A DNA stretch of 64,000 nucleotides from Pantoea endophytica. GTDB taxonomy: Bacteria > Pseudomonadota > Gammaproteobacteria > Enterobacterales > Enterobacteriaceae. The position numbers and the translations under genes are program-made. A model generated the notes under the pieces. The model did not search any database. It was not told the origin of the DNA and worked only from the letters and a program-made list of their open reading frames with translations. The stretch covers positions 372,001-436,000 of the forward strand of contig NZ_PJRT01000033.1 in assembly GCF_002858935.1 (NCBI RefSeq), given 5' to 3'. Positions 1 to 8,217 of this stretch are shown one piece after another (position 1 is the first letter of the stretch; each line of letters begins with the position of its first letter).

Positions 1-153
1 TTTACGCGCTTGCTGAATGGCGGCATTTGGCGTGTAGAAAGTCCCAAGGAAACGGCGTGCCTCATCGGCGGGTAGGTACGGGCATCCCGTTGCGTGTACT
101 ACATGGTTGTCGTTATAGCCGGCATGCTTATCGACGTAATAATAGAGTCCCAT
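1..153 (-). CDS. Small conserved hypothetical protein, C-terminal end missing
   Basis: The reading frame opens with ATG at 153 and runs off the left edge, so about 51 residues are visible, beginning MGLYYYVDKHAGYNDNHVVH. A GAGGA ribosome site lies just upstream. It resembles a family of roughly 60-residue cytosolic proteins with an N-terminal YYYV strand, an H-x-V-H-x-x-x-C-x-Y-L-P core and a following F-L-G-x-F motif. That family has no function known to me. The single Cys visible here (in ATGCPYLP) is the first of two usually present; the second would lie beyond the edge or be absent, since the position normally holding it reads T-P. There is no signal peptide. Confidence 0.7.
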   Translation of the reverse strand, partial: MGLYYYVDKHAGYNDNHVVHATGCPYLPADEARRFLGTFYTPNAAIQQARK

Positions 154-283
154 CTATCGTCCTCATTGCTGTGAAATAATAAAAGTCTAACTATTGTTGG
201 AATGGAATGAATTATAGCGACGAATGGCCGTTTTGTTTTATCTGGGACTGTGAGATCACCGGATGGCGTGGACTTGATGAGAG

Positions 284-305
284 AACGGGGCGCATTAGCC
301 CCGTT
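284..305 (-). terminator. Hairpin after ynfM
   Basis: Perfect 8-bp inverted repeat AACGGGGC / GCCCCGTT with a 6-base loop, 17 bases past the ynfM stop. The T-run on the minus strand is poor, so it may be only a transcript end structure. The rest of 154-321 holds the start region of the small leftward gene and nothing else recognised. Confidence 0.45.
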
Positions 306-321
306 TAACAGATGAAAGGTA

Positions 322-1578
322 TTACAGTTTCCGGCACTGCAATCGCCAGCCGACCAGCAAAGCCATTAATAATAGCAAGCTAATGAATGCCGTAACGCCC
401 ATCCAGCCATAGCTGTGCCAGAACACGCCGCCCAATGTACCCGCCACGCTGGATCCAACGTAATAGCTAAACAGATAGAGTGACGATGCCTGGCCTTTAG
501 CCCGACGCGCACGCGGGCCAATCCAGCCGCTGGCAACAGAGTGCGCCGCAAAAAATCCGGCGGTGAACAACATCATGCCGGGTAAAATCAGCCACAATGA
601 GTTAAACGCCGTCAGCAGCAATCCCGTCAGCATAATCGCAGTTGCGCCAATCATCACCGGACCGCGTCCAAAGCGGCTGGTCATCGCGCCGGCTTTCGGT
701 GAACTCCAGGAGCCGGTCAGATAGACCACCGACAGCAATCCCACCACCGCCTGGCTCAGCGACCAGGGCGCACTCAGCAGGCGATAGCCGATGTAGTTGA
801 ACAGCGTGACGAACGCGCCCATCAGCAGGAAGCCCTCAGCGAACAGCAGCGGTAATCCTTTATCGCGCCAGTGCAAACGGAAGTTGATCAGCAAACTACG
901 CGGACGCAGCGAAGCTGGACGGAAATGACGCGACGCAGGCAGGATTTTCCAAAACATCAGCGCGCCCGCCAACGCGAAACAGCCAATCACGCCCACCGCA
1001 ACGCGCCACGAGAAGAAATCGGTCAATACGCCCGTCAACAGGCGTCCGCTCATGCCGCCAATCGAGTTACCGCTGATGTACAGCCCCATGGAAAAGGCGA
1101 TAACGCGTGGATGAATCTCTTCACTCAGATAGGTCATGCCAACCGCCGCAACCCCGCTCAGCGATAAGCCAATCAGCGCGCGCATCAGCAAAATCCCCTG
1201 CCAACTGCTCATGGTGGCGGAAATCAAGGTACAGATAGCCGCGAGCAACAGCGCGGTAACCATCACCGATTTACGCCCAATCGCATCCGACAGCGGCCCG
1301 GTAAACAGCAATCCCAATGCCATTAAGCCGGTCGATAGCGAGAGAGAAATACTGCTTTGCGCTGGAGAAACGCCAAACTGTTGCGATAACACCGGCAAAA
1401 TGGGCTGCACGCAATACAGCAGGGCGAAAGTGGCAAGACCGGCAGAGAACAGCGCCAGCGTCACGCGCATAAACTGCGGCGATCCGCGTTCAATCCATTC
1501 TGAAGGGGTTGCAGCTGGAACAGGCTTTACGGACAACTCGTCTTCATCGAGTATCACCGCCTGAGAAGAGCGACTCAC
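322..1578 (-). CDS. ynfM: MFS efflux transporter, YnfM type
   Basis: A 12-helix major facilitator of the inner membrane, 418 residues, close to E. coli YnfM (about 417). Visible family motifs include the loop G-P-L-S-D-A-I-G-R-K after helix 2 and the conserved stretch RALIGLSLSGVAAVGMTYLS. The start is set at GTG 1578, giving MSRSSQ: a GAGGA site sits six bases upstream and the N-terminus then matches the E. coli protein. A TTG seven codons earlier has no such support. The gene diverges from a LysR regulator (1673), as ynfM and ynfL do in E. coli. Related carriers export arabinose or drugs; the substrate here is not known. The family call is firm and orthology likely. Confidence 0.9.
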   Translation of the reverse strand: MSRSSQAVILDEDELSVKPVPAATPSEWIERGSPQFMRVTLALFSAGLATFALLYCVQPILPVLSQQFGVSPAQSSISLSLSTGLMALGLLFTGPLSDAIGRKSVMVTALLLAAICTLISATMSSWQGILLMRALIGLSLSGVAAVGMTYLSEEIHPRVIAFSMGLYISGNSIGGMSGRLLTGVLTDFFSWRVAVGVIGCFALAGALMFWKILPASRHFRPASLRPRSLLINFRLHWRDKGLPLLFAEGFLLMGAFVTLFNYIGYRLLSAPWSLSQAVVGLLSVVYLTGSWSSPKAGAMTSRFGRGPVMIGATAIMLTGLLLTAFNSLWLILPGMMLFTAGFFAAHSVASGWIGPRARRAKGQASSLYLFSYYVGSSVAGTLGGVFWHSYGWMGVTAFISLLLLMALLVGWRLQCRKL

Positions 1579-1650
1579 GGAACATCCTCGTTTGAACAAT
1601 CATGCCGTTACTGTAGGAAAGGGCGAATAGGTTGTACAATATATTAATAA

Positions 1651-1662
1651 TCTCAAATGAGA
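1651..1662. promoter_or_regulatory. Palindrome in the ynfM-ynfL divergent promoter
   Basis: TCTCAAATGAGA is a perfect 5-bp-arm dyad 10 bases before the LysR start and about 70 bases before ynfM. It sits where an autoregulating LysR protein usually binds between divergent genes. AT-rich sequence just upstream (TACAATATATTAATAA) may supply promoter elements. Confidence 0.45.
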
Positions 1663-1672
1663 CGTTTAAAAT

Positions 1673-2569
1673 ATGAATGTTGAGTTGCGTCATTTACGCT
1701 ATTTCGTTGCCGTCGCGGAGGAACTGCATTTTGGCCGCGCCGCGCAGCGCCTGAATATTTCGCAACCGCCGCTAAGCCAGCAGATTCAGCAGCTGGAGCA
1801 GGAAATTGGCGCGCAGCTGTTTACCCGCACCAATCGCAGCGTACAGATCACGCCCGCCGGCGCACTGTTTTTGCAGGATGCGCGTGCCATTTTGTTACAG
1901 GTCGAGCAGGCCGCCCGCCGCGCCGCACGCGTGCATAGCGGGCAGGAGGGCGAGTTGCGCATCGGCTTTACCTCCTCAGCGCCGTTTACCGGTCTGGTTT
2001 CTGACGCGCTGTACCAATTCCGTCAGCGTTGGCCAGAAGTACACATTCAGATGCAGGAGAACAACACGCGGCAGCAGCTTGCGCCACTTCATGATGCTCG
2101 ACTCGATCTTGGTGTGATGCGCAATACGCCGCTCCCCAGCGATCTGCAGCACCGCGTGCTACTGCGTGAGCCGCTATGCGCGGTAGTGCATTGGGCGCAT
2201 CCGCTGGCCGATGCAGAGTCGATTTCCATTCAGGCATTAGCCAACGAGCCGTTTGTATTTTTCGATCCGCAAGGCGGCACTGCGTTATACGGTGAAATCC
2301 TGGCGCTGCTGCATCGCTATCAAATCAAACCTTTTATTACGCAGGAAGTGGGCGAGGCGATGACCATTCTTGGTCTGGTGGCGACCGGACTCGGCGTGTC
2401 TATTCTGCCGGCGTCATTCAGCCGTGCACGTCTGGCTGATGTGGTGTGGATTCCATTGCAGGAGTGCGACGCGATTTCTGAAGTTTGGCTGGTCTGGTCA
2501 GCGACGCGAGAACCAACGGCGCAAATGACCAATATGATGTCGCTGATGCTGCAAAATGCAGAGAATTGA
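1673..2569 (+). CDS. ynfL: LysR-family regulator, YnfL type
   Basis: A 298-residue LysR regulator of typical length. The N-terminus (MNVELRHLRYFVAVAEELHF) and the motif NISQPPLSQQIQQLEQEIGA form the winged helix-turn-helix in residues 1-60. The remainder is the two-lobed effector domain, with the usual A-T-G-L-G-V-S-I-L-P turn near residue 245. It is transcribed divergently from ynfM over 94 bases that contain a dyad. By family precedent it would control ynfM and itself. The effector is unknown. Position and sequence both agree with E. coli ynfL, next to mlc. Confidence 0.88.
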   Translation: MNVELRHLRYFVAVAEELHFGRAAQRLNISQPPLSQQIQQLEQEIGAQLFTRTNRSVQITPAGALFLQDARAILLQVEQAARRAARVHSGQEGELRIGFTSSAPFTGLVSDALYQFRQRWPEVHIQMQENNTRQQLAPLHDARLDLGVMRNTPLPSDLQHRVLLREPLCAVVHWAHPLADAESISIQALANEPFVFFDPQGGTALYGEILALLHRYQIKPFITQEVGEAMTILGLVATGLGVSILPASFSRARLADVVWIPLQECDAISEVWLVWSATREPTAQMTNMMSLMLQNAEN

Positions 2570-2599
2570 GTCCGCAGTTGAATGAGGGCCCAAACTTTA

Positions 2600-2615
2600 T
2601 GTGCGATAAATCACA
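2600..2615 (+). promoter_or_regulatory. CRP binding site upstream of mlc
   Basis: TGTGC-N6-TCACA with flanking TTA and TTT matches the CRP consensus (TGTGA-N6-TCACA) at 9 of 10 core positions. E. coli mlc is CRP-controlled, so the site is in a sensible place, centred 96 bases before the GTG start. Confidence 0.65.
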
Positions 2616-2669
2616 TTTCTAATCAAATATTTGACGCTGCTGGTCAATCTGCATCACCATAGCTGCTGT

Positions 2670-2691
2670 TTATTTAGAAGCGCGAAAATAA
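2670..2691 (+). promoter_or_regulatory. Mlc/NagC-type operator before mlc
   Basis: TTATTT-N10-AAATAA is the inverted pair of AT-rich half sites typical of Mlc and NagC operators. It lies 12 bases before the mlc start codon, which fits the autorepression known for E. coli mlc. Confidence 0.55.
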
Positions 2692-2703
2692 TGGGAGCTG
2701 GGC

Positions 2704-3921
2704 GTGAATCTGTACAGTCAACCTGGTCATATTGATCAGATAAAACAGACCAACGCAGGTGTGGTTTACCGACTGATTGACCTTTACGGCCCGATTTCGC
2801 GTATTGAGCTTTCTAAACGTGCCCAGTTAGCACCCGCCAGCATTACCAAAATCGTGCGTGAAATGCTCGATGCCCATCTGGTTCAGGAAACTGAATTTCA
2901 GGAACCGGGCAGTCGCGGTCGTCCCGCGATTGGTTTGATCCTCGATACGCTCGCCTGGCACTATCTCGCCGTGCGCATTCAGCCCGGATTTATTACGCTG
3001 ACGCTGCGCGATCTCAGCAGCCGCGCGCTGCAGGAAGATCGCCTGCCGCTGCACGCCAGCGCCGACAAACCACTGCTGCAAACCTTGCACGAGACAGTGA
3101 ATGACTTCTTTATTCGCCACCAAAGCAAGCTGGAGCGTTTGACCGCCATCGCCATTACCTTGCCAGGATTGATCAACGCCGCTTCTGGCGTGGTCCATCG
3201 TATGCCGGGTTATGACGTGCAGGATATGCCGCTGGGAGAAACGCTGGCGCAGCGCACCGGTCTGCCGGTGTTCGTGCAGCATGATATTTCCGCCTGGACG
3301 TTAGCCGAAGCGCTGTTTGGCGCATCCAGTGGCGCGCAACATGTGATTCAGATTGTGATTGATGAAACCGTCGGCGCGGGCGTGATCAGCGGCGGACAAC
3401 TGCTGCACAAAAATGGTCGTACGCTGGTGGAAATTGGTCATACGCAAATCGATCCTTACGGCCAGCAGTGTTATTGCGGCAATAATGGCTGTCTGGAAAC
3501 CGTCGCCAGCATCGGAAGCTTGCTTAATCTCACCGCCCAGCGTTTGCCGTCGCAGCCGGACAGTGTATTGCATCAGACGCCGTTGACGATTGAGAGCTTA
3601 TGCGCAGCCGCGCAGCAGGGCGATCGCCTGGCGCGTGATGTGATTGCGGGCGTCGGACACCATATTGGCCGTATGCTGGCGATGATGGTAAACATCTTTA
3701 ATCCTCAACAAATCCTTATCGGTTCGCCGCTGAATCAGGCCGCCGATGTGCTGTTCCCTGCGGTGAGCAGTACCATTCGACAACAAGCCTTGCCCGCATA
3801 TAGCAGTGAAATCCAGCTCACACCAACGGCTTTCAGCGATCCCGGCACCTTTGGCGGCGCCGCACTGATAAAAGACGCGCTCTATAGCGGCCATTTATTG
3901 GTAAAACTGTTGCAGGGATAA
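2704..3921 (+). CDS. mlc: Global glucose regulator Mlc (ROK family)
   Basis: 405 residues, the length of E. coli Mlc (DgsA), which represses ptsG, manXYZ and malT and is sequestered by dephosphorylated EIICB-Glc at the membrane. The N-terminus QPGHIDQIKQTNAGVVYRLI leads into a winged helix-turn-helix (residues about 20-80). The ROK domain follows with the zinc-binding motif C-Y-C-G-N-N-G-C-L-E-T near residue 255. The C-terminus ends LLQG as in E. coli. The start is GTG at 2704, behind GGGAG. It stands between ynfL and bioD2 as in E. coli. A CRP site and a probable Mlc operator lie upstream. Confidence 0.95.
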   Translation: MNLYSQPGHIDQIKQTNAGVVYRLIDLYGPISRIELSKRAQLAPASITKIVREMLDAHLVQETEFQEPGSRGRPAIGLILDTLAWHYLAVRIQPGFITLTLRDLSSRALQEDRLPLHASADKPLLQTLHETVNDFFIRHQSKLERLTAIAITLPGLINAASGVVHRMPGYDVQDMPLGETLAQRTGLPVFVQHDISAWTLAEALFGASSGAQHVIQIVIDETVGAGVISGGQLLHKNGRTLVEIGHTQIDPYGQQCYCGNNGCLETVASIGSLLNLTAQRLPSQPDSVLHQTPLTIESLCAAAQQGDRLARDVIAGVGHHIGRMLAMMVNIFNPQQILIGSPLNQAADVLFPAVSSTIRQQALPAYSSEIQLTPTAFSDPGTFGGAALIKDALYSGHLLVKLLQG

Positions 3922-4023
3922 TTACAGCTCACCTTAAGTTTGTCCTAACGCAATCTGCCCGCGAAAACATTTCCTTAAACTGCCTCCTTCGCACGTTACA
4001 CATCGCTTTAATGAAGGAGGAGA

Positions 4024-4728
4024 ATGGTGAAAACGCTTTTTGTCACCGGTACCGACACCGCGGTGGGTAAAACCGTGGTATCACGCGCATTATTGCAGTG
4101 CTTTGCCAAGGCGAATCTGTGCGCCGCAGGCTTCAAACCTGTCGCCAAAAGCGCGCAACTCACATCTGAAGGCTTACGTAATAAAGATGCCCTGTTATTA
4201 CAGCAGGCTTCAGGTCTCGCTCTCGATTATTCCGCCGTCAATCCTATCGCCTTACAAGAGGATGAAATCAGCACCAGCGCGTCGCAGCGTATAGATTATC
4301 CGTTGCTCAGCCGCAGTCTAAACGATTTGCAGCAGCGCGCCGCGCGCGTGGTGGTAGAAGGCACCGGCGGCTGGCGCAGTTTAATGAACGACTTACAGCC
4401 TTTGTCCCACTGGGTGCGGCAGGAACATTTACCCGTTGTGTTGGTAGTCGGCATTAAAGAAGGTTGCATCAGCCACGCTTTACTGACCGCCGAGGCGATT
4501 GCGCAGGATGGATTGCGACTCGTGGGTTGGGTAGCCAACCGTATTAATCCCGGTCTGGCGCATTACGCTGAAATTATTGATGTTTTGAGAGAAAAGCTAG
4601 GCGCACCTTTACTAGGCGAGTTGCCTTATCTGCCGCGCGCAGAACAGCGGGAACTGAGTGGTTATCTGGATGTTTCACTGCTCGATGACAATATTACGCA
4701 CGACAACAGTGCAAAGCCTGCGGCTTGA
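4024..4728 (+). CDS. bioD2: Dethiobiotin synthetase paralogue BioD2
   Basis: 234 residues. BioD enzymes carboxylate 7,8-diaminononanoate with ATP and CO2 to form dethiobiotin. The P-loop G-T-D-T-A-V-G-K-T at residues 8-16 is the family signature, followed by the conserved KPVAKSA and VVVEGTGGW segments. E. coli carries this second copy (ynfK) next to mlc rather than in the bio operon, and the same arrangement is seen here. AAGGAGGAG precedes the ATG. It may share a transcript with mlc (102-base gap), although that gap is long enough for its own promoter. Whether it makes biotin in vivo or is a back-up copy cannot be told from sequence. Confidence 0.92.
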   Translation: MVKTLFVTGTDTAVGKTVVSRALLQCFAKANLCAAGFKPVAKSAQLTSEGLRNKDALLLQQASGLALDYSAVNPIALQEDEISTSASQRIDYPLLSRSLNDLQQRAARVVVEGTGGWRSLMNDLQPLSHWVRQEHLPVVLVVGIKEGCISHALLTAEAIAQDGLRLVGWVANRINPGLAHYAEIIDVLREKLGAPLLGELPYLPRAEQRELSGYLDVSLLDDNITHDNSAKPAA

Positions 4729-4755
4729 TGAAACAAAAAGCCGCAAATGATCAAT

Positions 4756-4783
4756 GGCTGAATCTAAGATTTCAGATTCAGCC
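4756..4783 (+). terminator. Hairpin after bioD2
   Basis: Perfect 10-bp stem GGCTGAATCT / AGATTCAGCC around an 8-base loop, 28 bases after the bioD2 stop, followed by a pyrimidine-rich CTCCTCTTT. Probably a terminator, though the T-run is interrupted. Confidence 0.6.
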
Positions 4784-4906
4784 CTCCTCTTTACTGAATT
4801 AATTGCCAGAATATTCAATATCTTATTTCCAATTTTTAATAAACCCCTTGTTCTGGCGTGATTCATGCATCAGCAGCTCTGATGAATATCTTGCCGGAGC
4901 ACCTGT

Positions 4907-6280
4907 ATGTCGCAATCAGATGAGAAAGGTTTGTTGTATGGGCTGAATGACCGCATCGGTCCATTGCCTGCATTTTGTGCCGCACTGCAACATGTGCTGG
5001 CCAGCGTAGTGGGCATCATTACGCCGCCGCTGATTATTGGTTCCGTGTTGGGATTACAGGCATGGATCCCTTATCTGATCAGTATGTCACTGCTCGTTTC
5101 CGGTCTCGGTACTTTCCTGCAGGCGCGCCGCTTTATGGGCATTGGCGCAGGCATGATCTGCCTGCAGGGCACCAGCTTTGCCTTTCTCGGGGTGATTCTG
5201 TCGGGCGGATTGATGGTCAAAGCGCGCGGCGGATCGCCAGAAGAGATCATGGCGATGATCTTTGGTTGCAACCTGGTGGCGGCGATGATTCCGATGTTGA
5301 TCAGCCGCTGCATCGCGCCATTACGCAAAGTGTTGACGCCGGTGGTTACCGGCACCGTTATTACCTTAATTGGTATCAGCCTGATTAAAGTCAGCATCAC
5401 CGATTGGGCTGGCGGCCATAACGCCAACGATTTTGGCGCGCCCGGCAATCTGGCGCTCGGTGCCTTGACGCTGCTGGTGATTATCGTACTTAACCGTTCG
5501 CAAAATCGCTGGACGCGGCTGGTTGCGGTGGTGGCCGGCATTGCTGCGGGCTGTATCGCCGCAGCGTTAACCGGCCATCTCACCCTTAAGCCAATGGATG
5601 ATACGCCGTGGCTGGTAATGCCGGCGCTGTTCCGTTTTGGTTTTGCCTTCGACTGGACCATCTTCATTCCCATCGCGCTGGTATCGGTGATAGCCGTGAT
5701 TGAAGCGGTGGGCGACCTCACGGCGAACTGCATGTTGTCGCAGCAGCCGATTGAAGGCGAAGCGTTTGAGCGCCGCATGCAGGGCGGTATTTTCGCCGAT
5801 GGCATCAGCTGCTTGCTCGCCGCCGTGTTCTCTGCCTTTCCCAACACCACTTTTGCGCAAAATAATGGCGTCATCCAAATGACCGGCGTTGCCAGCCGTT
5901 ATGTTGGCATGGTGATCGGCGTGATGCTGGTGCTGCTCGGTATGTTCCCGGCGATTGGCTATATGCTGCAGCAGATTCCACCGCCGGTACTGGGCGGCGC
6001 GACCATCGTGATGTTTGGGAGCGTGGTGGCGGCCGGCATCCGCGTGATGACGCAAACGCCGCTTGGCCGTCGCGAGATGCTGATTGTTGCCGTGTCGTTT
6101 GGTATCGGTTTGGGTGTCGAAGCGGTACCTGAAGTGCTGAAACAGTTCCCGACACTGATCAGCAACCTGTTTGGTCACGCGGTGACTACTGGCGGGATAC
6201 TGGCGATTATTTTGAATGTCGTGCTGCCTTCAGAGCGCAGCGAAGCAGTGGCGGCAAAAACGGCTGAGGAGTCGCGTTAA
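4907..6280 (+). CDS. NCS2-family purine permease (XanP/UacT-like)
   Basis: 457 residues, about 14 membrane segments. It belongs to the nucleobase:cation symporter-2 family. The block Q-N-N-G-V-I-Q-M-T-G-V-A-S-R near residue 323 is the family signature and nearly identical to that of XanP. The N-terminal QHVLASVVGIITPPLIIG matches helix 1 of xanthine and urate carriers; the conserved His of XanP (in A-x-Q-H) is present. It would import xanthine, urate or a related purine with protons. The gene is unlinked in operon terms but 9 kb from the guaD-xdhABC genes it could supply. XanP and UacT cannot be separated by eye, so no symbol is given. Confidence 0.85.
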   Translation: MSQSDEKGLLYGLNDRIGPLPAFCAALQHVLASVVGIITPPLIIGSVLGLQAWIPYLISMSLLVSGLGTFLQARRFMGIGAGMICLQGTSFAFLGVILSGGLMVKARGGSPEEIMAMIFGCNLVAAMIPMLISRCIAPLRKVLTPVVTGTVITLIGISLIKVSITDWAGGHNANDFGAPGNLALGALTLLVIIVLNRSQNRWTRLVAVVAGIAAGCIAAALTGHLTLKPMDDTPWLVMPALFRFGFAFDWTIFIPIALVSVIAVIEAVGDLTANCMLSQQPIEGEAFERRMQGGIFADGISCLLAAVFSAFPNTTFAQNNGVIQMTGVASRYVGMVIGVMLVLLGMFPAIGYMLQQIPPPVLGGATIVMFGSVVAAGIRVMTQTPLGRREMLIVAVSFGIGLGVEAVPEVLKQFPTLISNLFGHAVTTGGILAIILNVVLPSERSEAVAAKTAEESR

Positions 6281-6301
6281 CAAAGCGCACGGAGTCAAAT
6301 A

Positions 6302-6410
6302 GCCGAGGGGCATATGGCAGAGGAGTAAAGCATCCCGCGCCAGGGAAGGCGCGGGCTGAGCCTCAGGGATGATTTATGGCGACTTTACGATCTGCCATAT
6401 GCCCCTCGGC
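6302..6410. repeat. 109-bp nested inverted-repeat element
   Basis: The ends are a perfect 20-bp inverted repeat, GCCGAGGGGCATATGGCAGA at 6302-6321 and its complement at 6391-6410. Inside are GTAAAG/CTTTAC, CATCCC/GGGATG and a strong hairpin CCCGCGCC-AGGGAA-GGCGCGGG at 6334-6355. The element fills the space between the convergent purine permease and osmV genes. It codes for nothing and looks like a miniature repeat of the ERIC/BIME kind but is not ERIC. It may also terminate both genes. Confidence 0.7.
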
Positions 6411-6424
6411 GACTGCTTAGGGTT

Positions 6425-7561
6425 TTACGGATTCAACCGACGGCGCGTACGTCCAGAACTGAGATAATCGGCAATGTAATCCTGCGATATCTCGCCGCTA
6501 TAACGACCTTCCTCATCGACGATCGGCATCCACACCGTGTTGTGCTCATACAGCTTCGACAGCACCACGCGTAGGTTTTCTTCCGCTTTGCCGGTCACTT
6601 TAAAGGTATGCAGCATCTCTTCGCAGCGGCCAGTGGCGCCGCGCGCTTCACGCCGCTTCACAAATCCCAGTGGCTTGCCATCTTCATCAACTACCGTCAC
6701 CGAACGCATATCGTTATCGTCCATGGTGGCGAAGGCCTCCTGCAGTGGCGTATTACGCTGCACGGTGATGGTGGGCTGCTGATCGGTGACATCGCCGGCC
6801 TGCACCAGCAACAAACGTTTCAGCGTACGGTCCTGACCGACAAAGGAGCCAACAAAGTCGTTCGCCGGTTTGGCTAACAGCTCATCCGGGCTGGCGCACT
6901 GCACAATTTTCCCCTGACCAAACACCGCAATGCGGTCGCCGAGCTTCAGCGCTTCATCAATATCATGGCTAACCAGCATCACGGTCTTCTTTAACTGGCG
7001 CTGCATCTCAAGGAATTCGTTCTGAATCACTTCACGGTTGATTGGGTCGACCGCGCCGAAAGGTTCATCCATCAGCAATACCGGTGGATCCGCGGCCAGC
7101 GCGCGAATCACGCCAATACGCTGCTGTTGACCGCCGGACATTTCGCGCGGATAGCGATGCAGGAACTTGGTCGGATCGAGCGCCACCATGCTCATCAATT
7201 CCGTGGCGCGTTCGCGGCAGCGCTTCTTATCCCAACCCAACATGCGCGGCACCACGGTAATGTTCTCCTCGATGGTCATATTCGGGAACAGACCAATCTG
7301 CTGGATGACATAGCCAATATTGCGGCGCAGGGTGACGGTATCTTGTCCGCTGGTGTCTTCACCGTTGATCAAAATCCTGCCGCTTGAGGAGGGAATCAAA
7401 CGGTTAATCATCTTAAGGGTGGTGGTTTTGCCACAACCCGATGGGCCGAGCAGCACGCACATTTCCCCGGCAGGCACTTCAAGGCTGACGTTGTCCACGG
7501 CATTGAGTGATGTGCCGTTCTTTTGCGTAAAGGTTTTCGTCAGGTTTTCCAGTTTTATCAT
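6425..7561 (-). CDS. osmV: Osmoprotectant ABC transporter ATPase with CBS domains (OsmV)
   Basis: 378 residues. The ATPase domain has Walker A G-P-S-G-C-G-K-T-T near residue 39, signature M-S-G-G-Q-Q-Q-R-I-G near 142 and Walker B V-L-L-M-D-E-P. After residue 250 a tandem CBS module follows, as in glycine-betaine importers where it senses ionic strength. Length and layout match Salmonella OsmV (about 382) rather than the shorter YehX. It is the last gene of a four-gene operon; its ATG overlaps the osmW stop (TAATG), implying translational coupling. Likely substrates are glycine betaine or choline-O-sulfate-like solutes, not provable from sequence. Confidence 0.85.
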   Translation of the reverse strand: MIKLENLTKTFTQKNGTSLNAVDNVSLEVPAGEMCVLLGPSGCGKTTTLKMINRLIPSSSGRILINGEDTSGQDTVTLRRNIGYVIQQIGLFPNMTIEENITVVPRMLGWDKKRCRERATELMSMVALDPTKFLHRYPREMSGGQQQRIGVIRALAADPPVLLMDEPFGAVDPINREVIQNEFLEMQRQLKKTVMLVSHDIDEALKLGDRIAVFGQGKIVQCASPDELLAKPANDFVGSFVGQDRTLKRLLLVQAGDVTDQQPTITVQRNTPLQEAFATMDDNDMRSVTVVDEDGKPLGFVKRREARGATGRCEEMLHTFKVTGKAEENLRVVLSKLYEHNTVWMPIVDEEGRYSGEISQDYIADYLSSGRTRRRLNP

Positions 7562-8208
7562 TATCGAATCCCCTTAGGAGTCAGCGCCGACTGCAAACGG
7601 TGCAGCAGCCAATCAAGCACAATCGCGAGCAAACAAATCATCAAGGCACCGGCAATCAACATGCGCACATCGCTGCCGCTGATCCCGTCGAGCAGTTGCA
7701 GGCCCAAACCGCCCGCACCAATCACGGCGGCAATCGCCATCACGCCGACGTTCATCACCACCGCTGTACGAATACCGCCAAAAATCACCGGCAGCGCCAT
7801 CGGAATTTCTACCCAGCGCAGACGCTGCCAGAAGGTCATGCCAATCCCGCGACCGGCTTCACGCAGTCCGGGAGACAAATTCTCCAGCGCGGTGTGGGTG
7901 TTACGCACAATCGGCAGCAGCGAGTAGAGGAACACGGCGGTGATAGCGGGAAGGGCGCCAATGCCCTGACCGATCATAGAAAACAATGGAATCATCAAAC
8001 CAAACAACGCGATGGTGGGAATGGTTAACACAATAGTGGCGATGCCGAGCACCGGCGTGGCCAGCCACTTAAAGCGCACAATCAAAATGCCCAGCGGTAC
8101 GCCAACGATGATGGCGAAACCGACCGCCACCAGTACCAGCCACGTGTGTTGCCAGGTGAGCGTCATCAAGGTGTGCCAGTTATTCATGATGTAATGCAAG
8201 GTATCCAC
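7561..8208 (-). CDS. osmW: Osmoprotectant ABC transporter permease (OsmW)
   Basis: 215 residues, a BPD-type inner-membrane permease with about five to six helices. The EAA loop is seen in L-R-E-A-G-R-G-I-G-M-T near residue 135. It starts at GTG 8208 behind TAAGGAGG, where the SD overlaps the osmX stop codon. It pairs with OsmY (9161) to form the heterodimeric channel of an OsmVWXY-type importer. Membrane topology is typical; no oddities. Confidence 0.85.
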   Translation of the reverse strand: MDTLHYIMNNWHTLMTLTWQHTWLVLVAVGFAIIVGVPLGILIVRFKWLATPVLGIATIVLTIPTIALFGLMIPLFSMIGQGIGALPAITAVFLYSLLPIVRNTHTALENLSPGLREAGRGIGMTFWQRLRWVEIPMALPVIFGGIRTAVVMNVGVMAIAAVIGAGGLGLQLLDGISGSDVRMLIAGALMICLLAIVLDWLLHRLQSALTPKGIR

Positions 8209-8217
8209 AGCGCCTCC

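Noticed and set aside
871-1564. Long open frames opposite ynfM, and similar frames opposite xdhB, dcp and other GC-rich genes
   Set aside because: They lie antisense to well-supported genes, lack ribosome sites and show no family features; they come from codon bias in GC-rich DNA.
4719-4745. TGCGGCTT / AAGCCGCA hairpin as the bioD2 terminator
   Set aside because: It overlaps the end of the coding sequence and no T-run follows; the 10-bp stem at 4756-4783 is better placed.
6302-6410. ERIC element
   Set aside because: Size and palindromic form are similar, but the terminal sequence does not match the ERIC core.
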